A DNA stretch of 64,000 bases from Nocardia sp. CDC159 (GCF_023740735.1 NZ_JAMRXH010000015.1:124001-188000), one strand, 5' to 3'; positions 9,215 to 18,445 are shown, numbered from the stretch's first letter. Notes: a model not told the origin generated them from the letters alone. Numbers and translations are program-made.

Positions 9215-10545
9215 CGGTACTCCCGCAGCCGCGGCCACAGGCCCGCCAGCACGAACACCGCGGCCAGCAGCGACAGCACGAGCGCGCCGGGGGCCAGCAC
9301 GTCCAGCGCGCGGGCGGCCTCGGAGACATTGGCGCGCAGCGTGTGCCGGGTCTTGGCGATGCCGTCGGCCAGGGCGGTGTCCAGCGCGTCCACCGAGGCC
9401 GTGGCCTCACCCGCGCCCGGCCCGATGGCCACCGCGCCCGCGCCCAGGAAGTCGCCGCGGCCCAGCGTGTCGTTCATCCGCCGATGCGCCTCCCGCCAGC
9501 GATCCAGCGCGCCGCGCGCGGTGGCGACATCCTCCGCGCCCGGTGCGTGGCCGGGATAGTCGGTGAGCAGTCTGGTCAGCTTGGCGGTGGAGGCGTCGTA
9601 GGTGTGGTCGTAGTCGCCGCTGGCGTCGCGGCGGACCAGCTTCAGCGTTTCGGCCGTGCGGGCCTGCTGGACCAGGATCCGGCCCTCGGTGAGGTCGGCG
9701 GTCGGCACGCTGCCGTCGTCGCGGCCCCGCATGGTCGACAGCGCCGACAGCGATCCGGCGATCACGGTCCAGCTCAGCAGCGCCAGCAGGGTGGCCGAGG
9801 CCAGCAGCAGCCCGGGGTTGAGCATTCGATGCCAGCGCCGCGCCAGATACAGCTGCGCGACAACCAGCGCGCTCAGCGCGACGATCGGCAGCACGATGGC
9901 CGCCCAGGGCGGGCGCACGTGCGAGCGCTGGGTGTCCAGGATCGCGGCGGAGCGGTTCTCCTGCAGCTCCCGCGCGGTGGGCAGCAGGCGGGTCTGCATC
10001 AGATTCGACGCCTCGCTGAGATAGGCCGCACCCACCGGATGACCCTCGCGATTGTTGGCCCGGGCCGTCTCGACCAGCCCGGCGTAGACCGGCAGCCCGG
10101 TGGCGATGCGGCTGCGCAGTCGCCCGTCCGGATCGGCCGCGCCGGTGCTCGAGGACTGGGTCACCAGTTCGGCCGAGGCTTCGCCGAGCGCCTGGTCGTA
10201 GCGGTCGCGCAGCTGTTTGGGCTCGAGGCCGCCGGAGATGAAGGCGGTGCCCGCGGCGGCGTCGGCCACCGACAGCGAGGTGTAGAGGTGCTGGGCCGAA
10301 TTGGCGTCCGGCTCGGACTGATTCAACAGATGATCCAGGGCCTCCTGGCGGCTGCCGACCGCCGAGGCTGTCACCGCACCCGCGATCGCGCACAAACCCA
10401 CCAACAGCAATCCGATGGCAATCAGGCGGGCGGGGGAGGAACGGACGAATGCCCGCAGGTCGGTGGCGTCGAGCTGGCGGCGCACGGCGGCGGCAGCGGC
10501 CCGTGGCGACAGCTCCTCCAGCCGGGGTTGCCCGGTCCGGGCCAT
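9211..10545 (-). CDS. glnX: Membrane signalling protein GlnX
   Basis: Membrane protein of 444 aa, orthologous by position to Rv0412c (GlnX), thought to relay periplasmic GlnH binding across the membrane to PknG. A transmembrane helix lies near residues 36-58 (LIAIGLLLVGLCAIAGAV). A long helical extracytoplasmic region follows, then central hydrophobic segments (AAIVLPIVALSALVVAQLYL and LLLASATLLALLSW), a second extracytoplasmic region, and a last helix near the C-terminus (GALVLSLLAAVFVLAGL). I place the start at 10545 because a strong GGAGG lies 6 nt upstream; the same frame stays open to 10701, but that part overlaps the divergent mutT3 start. First gene of the glnX-glnH-pknG operon. Confidence 0.88.
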   Translation of the reverse strand: MARTGQPRLEELSPRAAAAAVRRQLDATDLRAFVRSSPARLIAIGLLLVGLCAIAGAVTASAVGSRQEALDHLLNQSEPDANSAQHLYTSLSVADAAAGTAFISGGLEPKQLRDRYDQALGEASAELVTQSSSTGAADPDGRLRSRIATGLPVYAGLVETARANNREGHPVGAAYLSEASNLMQTRLLPTARELQENRSAAILDTQRSHVRPPWAAIVLPIVALSALVVAQLYLARRWHRMLNPGLLLASATLLALLSWTVIAGSLSALSTMRGRDDGSVPTADLTEGRILVQQARTAETLKLVRRDASGDYDHTYDASTAKLTRLLTDYPGHAPGAEDVATARGALDRWREAHRRMNDTLGRGDFLGAGAVAIGPGAGEATASVDALDTALADGIAKTRHTLRANVSEAARALDVLAPGALVLSLLAAVFVLAGLWPRLREYR

Positions 10546-10699
10546 ATCCACCTCCCTGCGTTCACCGGCCTGTGCCGTGGGGACTGAGCTTATTGTGGTC
10601 GTACCGACGCCGTTTCGGGTGTCACCCACGTAATAGGTCGGCGCTGTGGTGTCCGGCGTCGGGGTGTCGGTGGCAAGGCGTGAATGGGACGAGGGCAGC

Positions 10700-11365
10700 A
10701 TGCGCGGTGACGGAGACGGCTTCGTGGTGAATCCGGACGGTTCCCGGAACTGGGGTCTGTTCGGGGCCGCCGGATTGTTGCTGCGCGCACCGCGGGCCGG
10801 GGGCGGCGCACTGGTGCTGCTGCAGCACCGCGCGACCTGGAGCCATCAGGGCGGTACCTGGGCGTTACCCGGCGGCGCCCGCGACAGCCACGAGACCAGC
10901 GTGCACGCGGCCGTGCGCGAGGCCGAGGAGGAGACCGGCATCGAGCCCGCCGCGGTGCGGGTGCGCGGCACCCGGGTGACCGCCGCCACGCCCAGTGGCT
11001 GGACCTATACGACCGTGGTGGCCGATGCCGCCGAACCCCTGCCCACCAGTGCGAACGCGGAGAGCGCCGAACTGGCCTGGGTGCCCGAGGAGGAGGTCGG
11101 CGACCGCCCGCTGCATCCGGCCTTCGCCGCGGCCTGGCCGTCGCTGCGGGCGCGCAGCGCGCGGATCAGCCTGACCGGGCGCGACGATGCCGATGCGGTG
11201 GCCGCGGCGTTGCCGCGCACCGTCGACCTGGCCGAGCGTGGGTTCGTCTGGCTGCATGCCAACGGCGGGGGCGGGCGCATCGCGCGGATCGCCGAGTCGT
11301 CGGACGAACCGGTGGATTTGGCCGGAAATGTATTGCTGCTCACTCTCGAACAGGTGTTGTCTTGA
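10700..11365 (+). CDS. mutT3: Nudix hydrolase, MutT3-like
   Basis: Nudix-family pyrophosphohydrolase, placed like Rv0413 (MutT3), which removes damaged nucleotides such as 8-oxo-dGTP or 8-oxo-dGDP. A complete Nudix box GX5EX7REUXEEXGU is visible: GARDSHE, then TSVHAAV, then REAEEETGI. About 221 aa from the chosen ATG at 10700, which follows a GAGGGCAGC purine stretch; an in-frame GTG/ATG upstream at 10646 would add 18 residues. The C-terminal ~80 residues (LPRTVDLAERGFVWLHANGG) form an extension beyond the minimal Nudix fold. It is divergent from glnX, and its stop lies 3 bp before the molybdoenzyme gene, suggesting cotranscription. Exact substrate is not shown by sequence. Confidence 0.88.
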   Translation: MRGDGDGFVVNPDGSRNWGLFGAAGLLLRAPRAGGGALVLLQHRATWSHQGGTWALPGGARDSHETSVHAAVREAEEETGIEPAAVRVRGTRVTAATPSGWTYTTVVADAAEPLPTSANAESAELAWVPEEEVGDRPLHPAFAAAWPSLRARSARISLTGRDDADAVAAALPRTVDLAERGFVWLHANGGGGRIARIAESSDEPVDLAGNVLLLTLEQVLS

Positions 11366-11368
11366 CCC

Positions 11369-13564
11369 ATGACCGCACGCGAGGTGCCGACCTACTGCAG
11401 GATCTGTGAACCACTCTGCGGGCTGATCGCCACGGTCGAGAACGATCGGGTGGTCCGGCTGCGCCCGGATCGGCAGCATCCGCTGTCGCAGGGCTTCGCC
11501 TGTCCGAAGGGCATCGCGTTCACCGAGGTGCAGAACGATCCGGACCGCGTGCTGTACCCGCTGCGCCGCATCGCGAACGGCGGTTTCGAACGGGTCACGT
11601 GGGAGGTCGCGCTCGACGAGATCGGCGCGCGGCTGCGGGCGATCCTCGGCGAGCACGGGCGCGAGAGCCTGGGCTGGTACTTCGGCAATCCGTCGACCTT
11701 CTCGTATTCACATACGCTGTGGTTGCTCGGATTTCAGCTGGCGGCCGGGCTGCGGCATGTGTATTCGGCGGGCTCACAGGATGTGAACAACCGGTTCGTG
11801 GCCAGCGAATTGCTCTACGGTTCGCTGACCAGCGTGCCGGTGCCGGATCTGGACCGCACCGATTTCCTGCTGATGATCGGCGCGAATCCCGTTGTGTCGC
11901 ACGGCAGCGTGGTCAGCGCTCCGCGCATCCGCGACCGGCTCACCGGCATCACCAAGCGCGGTGGCCGGGTGGTGGTCGTCGATCCGCGGCGCACCGAGAC
12001 CGCGCGGCTGTTCGACCATGTCGGGGTGCGCCCGGACACCGATGCGTGGCTGCTGGCCGCGCTGCTGCAGGTGATCTTCGCCGAACGGCTCGAGGACGCC
12101 GCGGCGCTGCGCGATCAGGCCGCCGGTGTGGCCGAATTGCGTTCGGCCGTCGCCCGATTCACCCCCGAGCTCACGGCCCCGGTGACCGGTGTGGATCCCG
12201 ATGTCGTGCGCGCGCTGGCCCGCGATCTGGCCGCGGCGCGCCGTGCGGCCGTGTACGGGCGGACCGGAACCTGTCTGGGCCGCCATGCCACGCTCGTGGC
12301 ATTCCTGATCGACGCGCTGGCGGTCGTCACCGGGAATCTGGACCGACCCGGCGGTTCGGTGTTCGGCCGGGAGCTGGCGGCGGTCTCGCAGCTCAATGCG
12401 CGGTTGCGGCTGCTCGGCTACGACCAGAAGCGTTCGCGCGTCGGGGATTTCCCGGATGTGCTCGGCACCTTCCCGGCCACGATCATGGCCAAGGAGATCA
12501 CCACGCCCGGTCCGGGGCGGCTGCGGGCGCTGTTCACCTCGGCGGGCAATCCGGTGCTGTCGGTGCCCAACGGCGACGAACTGTCCGCCGCGCTGCGGCA
12601 ACTGGACCTGTTCGTCTCGATCGATCTGTATCTGAACGACACCAACCGCACCGCCGACTACGTACTGCCCGCGACCACCTTCCTGGAGCGCGACGACGCC
12701 CCGCTGCCGTTCACCGGGCTCGCCCCCATCCCGTACGCGCAGTACACCGAGCCGGTGGTGCGGCCCTACGGCGAGGCCCGGCAGGAATGGGAGATCATCG
12801 ACGCGATCGCGAGCCGAATCGGGGTGCAGCCCTTCGCCTTCGGCCCCGCCCGGCCGGGCGGGCGGGCACTGAGCGCGCTGCGGCGGCGACTGCCCGGCGG
12901 CGGCGCCGGACTGCGGGTGCGGCCGCGGCTGCTGCTCGACCTCGCGCTGCGCACCGGACCCTACGGTGACCTGTTCGGCCTGCGCCGCGGCGGCCTGAGC
13001 CTGGCCGAATTGCGCCGGCATCCACATGGATTGGTGCTCGGCGAGCACGTCCGGACCGGTGTGCTCCGGCATGTGGTACGCCACCGCGACCGTCGCGTCC
13101 GGTTGGCCCCGCCGCAGATCCTCGCCGAATTGCACGCGCTGGCCGACACACCCACCGACCCCGGATATCCGCTGCGGATCATCGGCATGCGCGAACTCAA
13201 ATCGCACAACTCCTGGATGCACAACGCCGAATCGCTCATCGCCCGCCGCGAACACGCCGCCCGCCTGCACCCCAAGGACGCCGCGCTCGCGGGTATCGCC
13301 GACGGCGACCGCTGCCGCATCACCTCGGCCCACGGTTCCATCGAGGTGACCGCCCGCCTGACCGAGGACCTCACCGAAGGCACGATCGCGGTCCCGCACG
13401 GTTGGGGCCACCGCGGCGGCTGGCGGCGAGCGACCGCCGCGGGCGGGGTCAACGTCAATCTGCTGATGTCCAGCGAGATCACCGACGTCGAGCGCCTGGC
13501 GGGCATGGCCCACCTCAACGGCGTGCCGGTCCGCGTGGAGGCGGTCACCACCGAACAGATCTAG
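11369..13564 (+). CDS. Molybdopterin-dependent oxidoreductase (DMSO reductase superfamily)
   Basis: Cytoplasmic molybdoenzyme of 731 aa; no Tat signal is present. The N-terminal [4Fe-4S] site is complete (C10-x2-C13-x3-C17-x27-C45, then PKG). Molybdopterin-binding features include LLMIGANPVVSHG, VVVVDPRRTETA, the GTCLGRHA segment, and the C-terminal molydopterin dinucleotide-binding domain (MRELKSHNSWMHN, then HGWGH). The segment where formate dehydrogenases carry Cys/Sec reads SAGSQDVNN (residues 133-141), so Ser136 or Asp138 may be the Mo ligand. It follows mutT3 by 3 bp. It is no clear match to a nitrate reductase or formate dehydrogenase, so the substrate is left open. Its TAG overlaps the stop of the convergent ABC gene in one CTAG. 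Confidence 0.85.
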   Translation: MTAREVPTYCRICEPLCGLIATVENDRVVRLRPDRQHPLSQGFACPKGIAFTEVQNDPDRVLYPLRRIANGGFERVTWEVALDEIGARLRAILGEHGRESLGWYFGNPSTFSYSHTLWLLGFQLAAGLRHVYSAGSQDVNNRFVASELLYGSLTSVPVPDLDRTDFLLMIGANPVVSHGSVVSAPRIRDRLTGITKRGGRVVVVDPRRTETARLFDHVGVRPDTDAWLLAALLQVIFAERLEDAAALRDQAAGVAELRSAVARFTPELTAPVTGVDPDVVRALARDLAAARRAAVYGRTGTCLGRHATLVAFLIDALAVVTGNLDRPGGSVFGRELAAVSQLNARLRLLGYDQKRSRVGDFPDVLGTFPATIMAKEITTPGPGRLRALFTSAGNPVLSVPNGDELSAALRQLDLFVSIDLYLNDTNRTADYVLPATTFLERDDAPLPFTGLAPIPYAQYTEPVVRPYGEARQEWEIIDAIASRIGVQPFAFGPARPGGRALSALRRRLPGGGAGLRVRPRLLLDLALRTGPYGDLFGLRRGGLSLAELRRHPHGLVLGEHVRTGVLRHVVRHRDRRVRLAPPQILAELHALADTPTDPGYPLRIIGMRELKSHNSWMHNAESLIARREHAARLHPKDAALAGIADGDRCRITSAHGSIEVTARLTEDLTEGTIAVPHGWGHRGGWRRATAAGGVNVNLLMSSEITDVERLAGMAHLNGVPVRVEAVTTEQI

Positions 13565-15477
13565 TCGGCGGGCGTCGGCTCGTCCTGATACGCCTGCGCC
13601 TGCAGGGTGTAGAACTCGCGGTAGATGCCGTCGCGGGCCATCAGCTCGGCGTGGCTGCCGCGTTCGGCGACCCGGCCGCGGTCGAGCACGAAGATTCGGT
13701 CGGCATAGCGGACGGTGGCCAGGCGGTGGGTGATCATCACGACGGTGCGCTGGGCAGCATGTCGGCGAATCGTTTCGAAGATGGCGTGCTCGGTCCGCGC
13801 GTCCAGGGCCGCGGTGGGTTCGTCGCAGATGAGCAGCGGGGCATCGCGATAGAGCCCGCGGGCCACCGCGATCCGTTGCCACTGCCCACCGGAGAGTTCG
13901 ACACCGCCCCGATACGTCGGGTCGAGCAGGGTGTCGGCGCCGCCGGGCAGTCCGGCGAAGACCTCGTCGGCGCCGGACGCACCGATTGCCGCATCGAATC
14001 CGGACCGTTCCTCCGGATGGTTGTGGCGGCCGATGGTGACGTTCTGCCGCGCCGAGAACGGCCAGTGCGTGAAATTCTGGGCTATCACGGCGATCCGGTC
14101 GCGCAGCGACACCAGATCGATCTCGGTCAGCGGCACACCGCCGTACGTGACGGACCCGCTGTCCGGCCGGTAGAGGCCGCTGAGAATCTTGGCCAGAGTC
14201 GTCTTCCCCGAGCCGTTCTCGCCGACGATGGCGATGATCTCGCCCGGCTCGATATCGATGCTGAGGCCGTTCAGTGCGGGACGGTCCGAATTCGGGTAGG
14301 TGAACGTGACATCGCGCACGACGATCCGGTCCACATCCGCGGGGGCGGGCGTGCCGCCACGACGTTCCTGACGCTGTTCGGCATGGCCGCAGAATTCGAG
14401 GTAGTCCTGAAAGAACAGCGCGTTCTCATAACTCCAGTTCATGGAGTCCACCAGTTCCCGCAGGGCGGACATGGCGGTGCGAATCGCGACGACCGCGGTG
14501 CCCGCCACCGCCAGCGGCATCGCCGCCGCGAACAGCAGCGCGCCGAGCGCGATATAGACCACCGCGATACCGACCCCCGCGAGCGCGTCGCCGAGGGCGC
14601 GGGCCTGGGACTGTCTGCGCTCGAGCCGCAGGGCGCGCTGCTGCACCAGGGCGGCCAGCCGGTCGAATTCGCCGAGCAGGAACGACCGCATCGTGTAGGC
14701 GCGGATCTCGGCGGCCGGGGTGCGCTTGGCCATCAGATCGGACAGGGTTTCCATCCGCCGCTCGGCGCCGCTGCTCGCCGCGTACACCTCGTAGCTCATC
14801 CGCGCCGCCCGGACCGCCGCCCACCAGGTGGGGACGAGCGCGAGCAGCAACAGCGGCACCAGCATCGGATGCAGCACACCCAGGACACCGGCGACCACGA
14901 TCAGGCCGAGGCTGCCGGACAGCAGCCGCAGCACCCCCTCGAGCAGCGCCGAGACCGTGATGGGCGCGCGCTCGCGGATGCGGTGCAGGGTGTTCTGGAA
15001 GACATCGTCGTCGAAGGCCGCCAGCTCGACATTGGTGGTCAGGCGCAGCAGGTTGGTGTCGATGCTGCGGCGCAGCTGCGGGGTGAGCCGGGAACGGGTC
15101 CAGACCGCGGCCTCGCGCAGCGCGCCGCGCACGACCAGCATCACCGCCACGAGCAGCAGCGCGGGTGCGGCCGCGCGGACCCGGTCGGGGGTTGGCCCGG
15201 CCTGCAGCAGATGATCGAGGATCGATGTCGTCGCCACCAGGCCGATCGCCGTGCCGATCTCGGCGACGAGCGTGCACAGCACCAGGGCGGCGGTATCGAG
15301 CGGGCTGACCTGCCAGCACTGCCGAAGGACCCGGCCGAAGGTGGCCGGCAGCCGCCGGGCCATGGTCCAGAAGCCGGTCGCGGCCACGGTTTCGTCGTAG
15401 GCGGCCCACGGGTCCGAGCTCTTATCGATCGCCTCGACCGAGTCCGCAAGGTTCGGCGTGGCCGAATGCTCGGTCAT
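13561..15477 (-). CDS. ABC transporter, fused permease and ATPase (exporter half-transporter)
   Basis: ABC exporter subunit of 638 aa. The N-terminal ~330 residues carry about five or six hydrophobic segments of the type-I exporter fold (SPLDTAALVLCTLVAEIGTA, LLLVAVMLVVRGAL, LLSGSLGLIVVAGVLGVL, VGIAVVYIALGALLFAAAM). The C-terminal ATPase has Walker A VGENGSGKTTL, the signature LSGGQWQ, Walker B LLICDEPTAALD and the H-loop ITHR. The start at 15477 (MTEHSATPNL) excludes arginine/glycine-rich codons upstream that overlap thiE. It lies 26 bp after thiE on the same strand and may be cotranscribed. It probably works as a homodimer. Cargo unknown; a link to thiamine is only positional. Confidence 0.88.
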   Translation of the reverse strand: MTEHSATPNLADSVEAIDKSSDPWAAYDETVAATGFWTMARRLPATFGRVLRQCWQVSPLDTAALVLCTLVAEIGTAIGLVATTSILDHLLQAGPTPDRVRAAAPALLLVAVMLVVRGALREAAVWTRSRLTPQLRRSIDTNLLRLTTNVELAAFDDDVFQNTLHRIRERAPITVSALLEGVLRLLSGSLGLIVVAGVLGVLHPMLVPLLLLALVPTWWAAVRAARMSYEVYAASSGAERRMETLSDLMAKRTPAAEIRAYTMRSFLLGEFDRLAALVQQRALRLERRQSQARALGDALAGVGIAVVYIALGALLFAAAMPLAVAGTAVVAIRTAMSALRELVDSMNWSYENALFFQDYLEFCGHAEQRQERRGGTPAPADVDRIVVRDVTFTYPNSDRPALNGLSIDIEPGEIIAIVGENGSGKTTLAKILSGLYRPDSGSVTYGGVPLTEIDLVSLRDRIAVIAQNFTHWPFSARQNVTIGRHNHPEERSGFDAAIGASGADEVFAGLPGGADTLLDPTYRGGVELSGGQWQRIAVARGLYRDAPLLICDEPTAALDARTEHAIFETIRRHAAQRTVVMITHRLATVRYADRIFVLDRGRVAERGSHAELMARDGIYREFYTLQAQAYQDEPTPAD

Positions 15478-15503
15478 GCCCCCATCATTGCCAAAGCGAA
15501 TGA

Positions 15504-16208
15504 TCAGTTCGAGGCATTTTCCAGCAGCCGCTGCTTCAACGCCCGCGCGGCGGCCTCCGGATCGCGGGCCTCGGTGATGGCGCGCACGACCACCACCCGG
15601 TCGGCCCCGGCCGCCAGCACCTCGTCCAGGCGCTCGGCATCGATCCCGCCGATGGCGAACCACGGCCGGGTCGGATGCGAATCGGCGGTCGAGCGGACCA
15701 GTTCCAGGCCCGCGGCCGTGCGGCCGGGCTTGGTCGGGGTGGTCCAGACCGGGCCGGTGCAGAAGTAGTCGATGTGGTCATCGATGGCCGCGAGCCCGGC
15801 CTGGGCGCGGTTGTGGGTGGACCGGCCGATCACCACATCCGGGCCCACGATCTTGCGGGCGTACCAGGGCGGCAGGTCGTTCTGGCCCAGATGCAGCACG
15901 TCGGCGCCCGCGGCCAGCGCGATATCGGCGCGATCGTTGACCGCGACCAGGGCGCCGTGGCGGCGGGCGGCCGCCTTCAGTTCGGCGAGCGCGCCCAGTT
16001 CGGCCTTGGCCTCGAGCGGCCCGAACTTCGCCTCGCCCGGCGAACCCTTGTCGCGCAGCTGGATGATGTCGACCCCGCCCGCCAGGGCCGCCTCGGCGAA
16101 CTTGGCCAGGTCGCGCTTGTCGCGGCGGGCGTCGGTGCACAGGTAGAGCCGGGCCGTGGCCAGGCGTTCCCGGGGTGCGAGGGGACGGTGGGGGTGGGAC
16201 GGTTGCAC
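15504..16208 (-). CDS. thiE: Thiamine-phosphate synthase
   Basis: Joins HMP pyrophosphate and the thiazole phosphate to give thiamine phosphate. The TIM-barrel motifs are present: LYLCTDARRDKRDLAKF, DIIQLRDKGS, AVNDRADIALAAGADVLHLG, IGRSTHN, a GPVWTTPTKPG loop and FAIGGI for phosphate binding. I propose a GTG start at 16208 (VQPSHPHRPL), preceded by a GGTCGAGG stretch, giving 234 aa; the frame stays open to 16376 but that part overlaps thiO and reads unlike ThiE. The start is the least certain part. It is divergent from thiOSG, as in M. tuberculosis (Rv0414c-Rv0417). Confidence 0.92.
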   Translation of the reverse strand: MQPSHPHRPLAPRERLATARLYLCTDARRDKRDLAKFAEAALAGGVDIIQLRDKGSPGEAKFGPLEAKAELGALAELKAAARRHGALVAVNDRADIALAAGADVLHLGQNDLPPWYARKIVGPDVVIGRSTHNRAQAGLAAIDDHIDYFCTGPVWTTPTKPGRTAAGLELVRSTADSHPTRPWFAIGGIDAERLDEVLAAGADRVVVVRAITEARDPEAAARALKQRLLENASN

Positions 16209-16324
16209 GCCCTCGACCGTAACCGCGCTACCGTGGGTAGGCGAAACGAATACGAGCATCCCCGTAGCGAAGGCGGCCGCGCGGGGGAATTCCCGGCATA
16301 CGGGATCGATCGAGGTGGAAGGTA

Positions 16325-17392
16325 ATGCGGACGCTGGCCGTCGTGGGTGGGGGCGTGATCGGAATGTCGGTGGCATGGCGTGCCGCCGAATCGGGGTGGG
16401 CCGTCACCATTTTCGATCCGGAACCGGGGGCGGGGGCGTCCTGGGTGGCGGGCGGCATGCTCGCGCCGCTGTCGGAGGGCTGGCCCGGCGAGGAGGCCGC
16501 GCTGGACTTCGGGGCCGCGTCACTGGCCCGCTGGCCGGAATTCGGGCGGCGGTTGCGCGCCGCGACCGGAATCTCCGTCTTCGTCGCCGACCGGACGCTG
16601 ACCGTCGCCTCGGATGCGGCCGACGCCGCCGACCTGCGCACGATCGCCGAATTCGCCGGTACGCACGGCTACGATCTGCGGCTGCTCGACCGCGCCGAAG
16701 TGCGTGCGGCCGAACCGGATCTGGCCCGCACCGTCCGCGCCGCACTGTTCTCGCCCACCGAATCCGCCGTGGACAACCGCCTACTGGTACGGGCCCTGCG
16801 CCGCTGCTGTGCACACAGCGGGGTGGATTTCCGCGCCGAATCCGTGGCGAGTCTCGACGATCTGGACCAGGACCGAATCGTGCTCGCCGCCGGTGCCGCC
16901 TCGGCGCGGCTGTGGCCGGAGCTGCCGGTGCGTCCGGTGAAGGGCGAGATCCTGCGCCTGCGCCACCGCGCCGGCGCCACGCCACCCCCGCGGCACGTCG
17001 TCCGCGCCCGCGTGCACGGCCGCCCGGTGTATCTGGTCCCGCGCGGCGACGGCATCGTCGTCGGCGCAACGCAATACGAGGCGGGCTTCGACACGGCCGT
17101 CACCGTCGCGGGCGTGCGCGATCTGATCGCCGACGCCGAGGCGATCCTGCCCGCCGTCGGCGAATACGAACTCGCCGAGGCCAGCGCGGGTTCGCGCCCG
17201 GGCACCCCCGACAACCTGCCGCTCATCGGCCGCCTCGGCGACCGGGTCGTCGTCGCCACCGGCCACGGCCGCAACGGCATCCTCGGCGTGCCGATCACCG
17301 TGGACGCGGTCGCGGCGCTGCTCGACGGCGACACCCTGGCCGAGGCGAAAGCGGCCGATCCCCAACGTTTCTCAACAGGAGGTAAGCGATGA
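16325..17392 (+). CDS. thiO: Glycine oxidase ThiO
   Basis: FAD-dependent amine oxidase that converts glycine to the imine needed for thiazole formation. The 355-aa protein opens with the FAD dinucleotide fold VVGGGVIGMSVAWRAAESG and the E/D of TIFDPE. It has the DAAO-like C-terminal part (RPGTPDNLPLIG, ATGHGRNGI). A purine-rich GAGGTGGAAGG lies just ahead of the ATG. The stop overlaps the thiS start by ATGA. First gene of thiO-thiS-thiG. Confidence 0.94.
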   Translation: MRTLAVVGGGVIGMSVAWRAAESGWAVTIFDPEPGAGASWVAGGMLAPLSEGWPGEEAALDFGAASLARWPEFGRRLRAATGISVFVADRTLTVASDAADAADLRTIAEFAGTHGYDLRLLDRAEVRAAEPDLARTVRAALFSPTESAVDNRLLVRALRRCCAHSGVDFRAESVASLDDLDQDRIVLAAGAASARLWPELPVRPVKGEILRLRHRAGATPPPRHVVRARVHGRPVYLVPRGDGIVVGATQYEAGFDTAVTVAGVRDLIADAEAILPAVGEYELAEASAGSRPGTPDNLPLIGRLGDRVVVATGHGRNGILGVPITVDAVAALLDGDTLAEAKAADPQRFSTGGKR

Positions 17393-17601
17393 CGGCGATC
17401 CCCGTCGGAATCACCGTGAACGGCCAGGACCACGAGTTCGCCGAGCCGCCCACCGTCCGCGAGGTGCTGGCGCGGCTGAACCTGCCCTGCCAGGGTGTGG
17501 CCGTGGCCGTGGACGGCGCGGTTTTCCCGAAGTCGCGCTGGGACGAAACCGTCGAGCGCGGTTGGGAGATCGAGGTTTTGACGGCGGTGCAGGGTGGCTA
17601 G
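17389..17601 (+). CDS. thiS: Sulfur carrier protein ThiS
   Basis: Ubiquitin-fold carrier of 70 aa whose C-terminal glycine becomes a thiocarboxylate and gives sulfur to the thiazole ring. It ends in the required Gly-Gly (TAVQGG), and has the family pattern ITVNGQDHEF, then VAVDGAVFPKSRW. A textbook ribosome site AGGAGGT lies upstream, inside the end of thiO, and the ATGA overlap couples the two genes. The thiG frame opens before this stop, so the three genes act as one operon. Confidence 0.96.
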   Translation: MTAIPVGITVNGQDHEFAEPPTVREVLARLNLPCQGVAVAVDGAVFPKSRWDETVERGWEIEVLTAVQGG

Positions 17602-18358
17602 TGCGATGGAACCGCTGCGGATCGCGGATCGGAAGTTCGATTCGCGGCTGATCATGGGCACGGGCGGCGCGGACAATCTGGCCGTACTGGAGGAGGCGCT
17701 GGTCGCCTCGGGTACCGAGCTCACCACCGTCGCCATGCGCCGGGTCGACGCCGCGGGCGGCACCGGCGTGCTGGACCTGCTGAAGCGGCTCGACATCGCC
17801 CCGCTGCCCAATACCGCCGGCTGCCGCACCGCCGCCGAGGCCGTGCTGACCGCCCGGCTGGCTCGCGAGGCGCTCGACACCGACTGGGTGAAGCTGGAGG
17901 TCGTCGCCGACGAGCGCACGCTGCTGCCCGACGCCATCGAACTGGTCAGCGCCGCAGAGCAATTGGTCGACGACGGCTTCACCGTCCTGCCCTACACCAC
18001 CGACGATCCCGCGCTGGCCAAGCGGCTCGAGGACGTCGGCTGCGCGGCCGTGATGCCGCTCGGTTCGCCCATCGGCACCGGCCTGGGCATCGGCAATCCG
18101 CACAATATCGAGATGATCGTCGCGGCCGCGAACGTCCCGGTCATCCTCGACGCGGGCATCGGCACCGCCAGCGACGCGGCACTGGCCATGGAGCTGGGCT
18201 GCGCCGCGGTACTACTGGCCACGGCCGTGACCCGCGCCCGCCGCCCGGCGGTGATGGCCGCCGCCATGGCCGCGGCCGTGGAGGCGGGCTATCTGGCCCG
18301 CCAGGCCGGGCGCATCCCCAAGCGGTTCTGGGCGCAGGCGTCCTCCCCGGCCCGCTGA
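17594..18358 (+). CDS. thiG: Thiazole synthase ThiG
   Basis: Condenses 1-deoxy-xylulose 5-phosphate, dehydroglycine and ThiS thiocarboxylate into the thiazole phosphate of thiamine. The protein has the family landmarks SRLIMGTGG, MRRVDAAGG, LPNTAGCRTA, the Schiff-base lysine in WVKLEVVAD, MPLGSPIGTG, NPHNIEMI and LDAGIGTASDAA. Length is 254 aa from the GTG at 17594, which overlaps thiS by 8 bp, or 250 aa from the ATG at 17606; I cannot choose between them firmly. Last gene of the operon; two palindromes follow. Confidence 0.95.
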   Translation: MASAMEPLRIADRKFDSRLIMGTGGADNLAVLEEALVASGTELTTVAMRRVDAAGGTGVLDLLKRLDIAPLPNTAGCRTAAEAVLTARLAREALDTDWVKLEVVADERTLLPDAIELVSAAEQLVDDGFTVLPYTTDDPALAKRLEDVGCAAVMPLGSPIGTGLGIGNPHNIEMIVAAANVPVILDAGIGTASDAALAMELGCAAVLLATAVTRARRPAVMAAAMAAAVEAGYLARQAGRIPKRFWAQASSPAR

Positions 18359-18423
18359 GGTCGAGCGTGCTGGATGCCTGGGCAATTTCCGGCAACCCGT
18401 CCCGACGCGCACCCGAATCCGGG

Positions 18424-18445
18424 GCATCCCCTGATCAGGGGATGC
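18424..18445. repeat. Perfect 22-bp palindrome upstream of the ABC transporter
   Basis: GCATCCCCTGA is followed directly by its exact reverse complement, with no loop. A palindrome with no spacer suits a dimeric DNA-binding protein better than a hairpin terminator. It lies about 100 bp before the ATPase gene at 18545 and 66 bp after thiG. A related palindrome at 18467-18488 shares the core CCCTGA. Operator function is inferred. Confidence 0.5.

Noticed and set aside
5945..9559. A 1204-codon open frame on the plus strand
   Set aside because: It is antisense to pknG, glnH and part of glnX, rich in Arg/Gly/His/Gln without recognisable domains; a GC-rich codon shadow.
16209..16324. A possible TPP riboswitch before thiO or thiE
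   Set aside because: Neither the CTGAGA nor the ACCTGA...AATGCCGGCG element is present on either strand, unlike the thiC leader.
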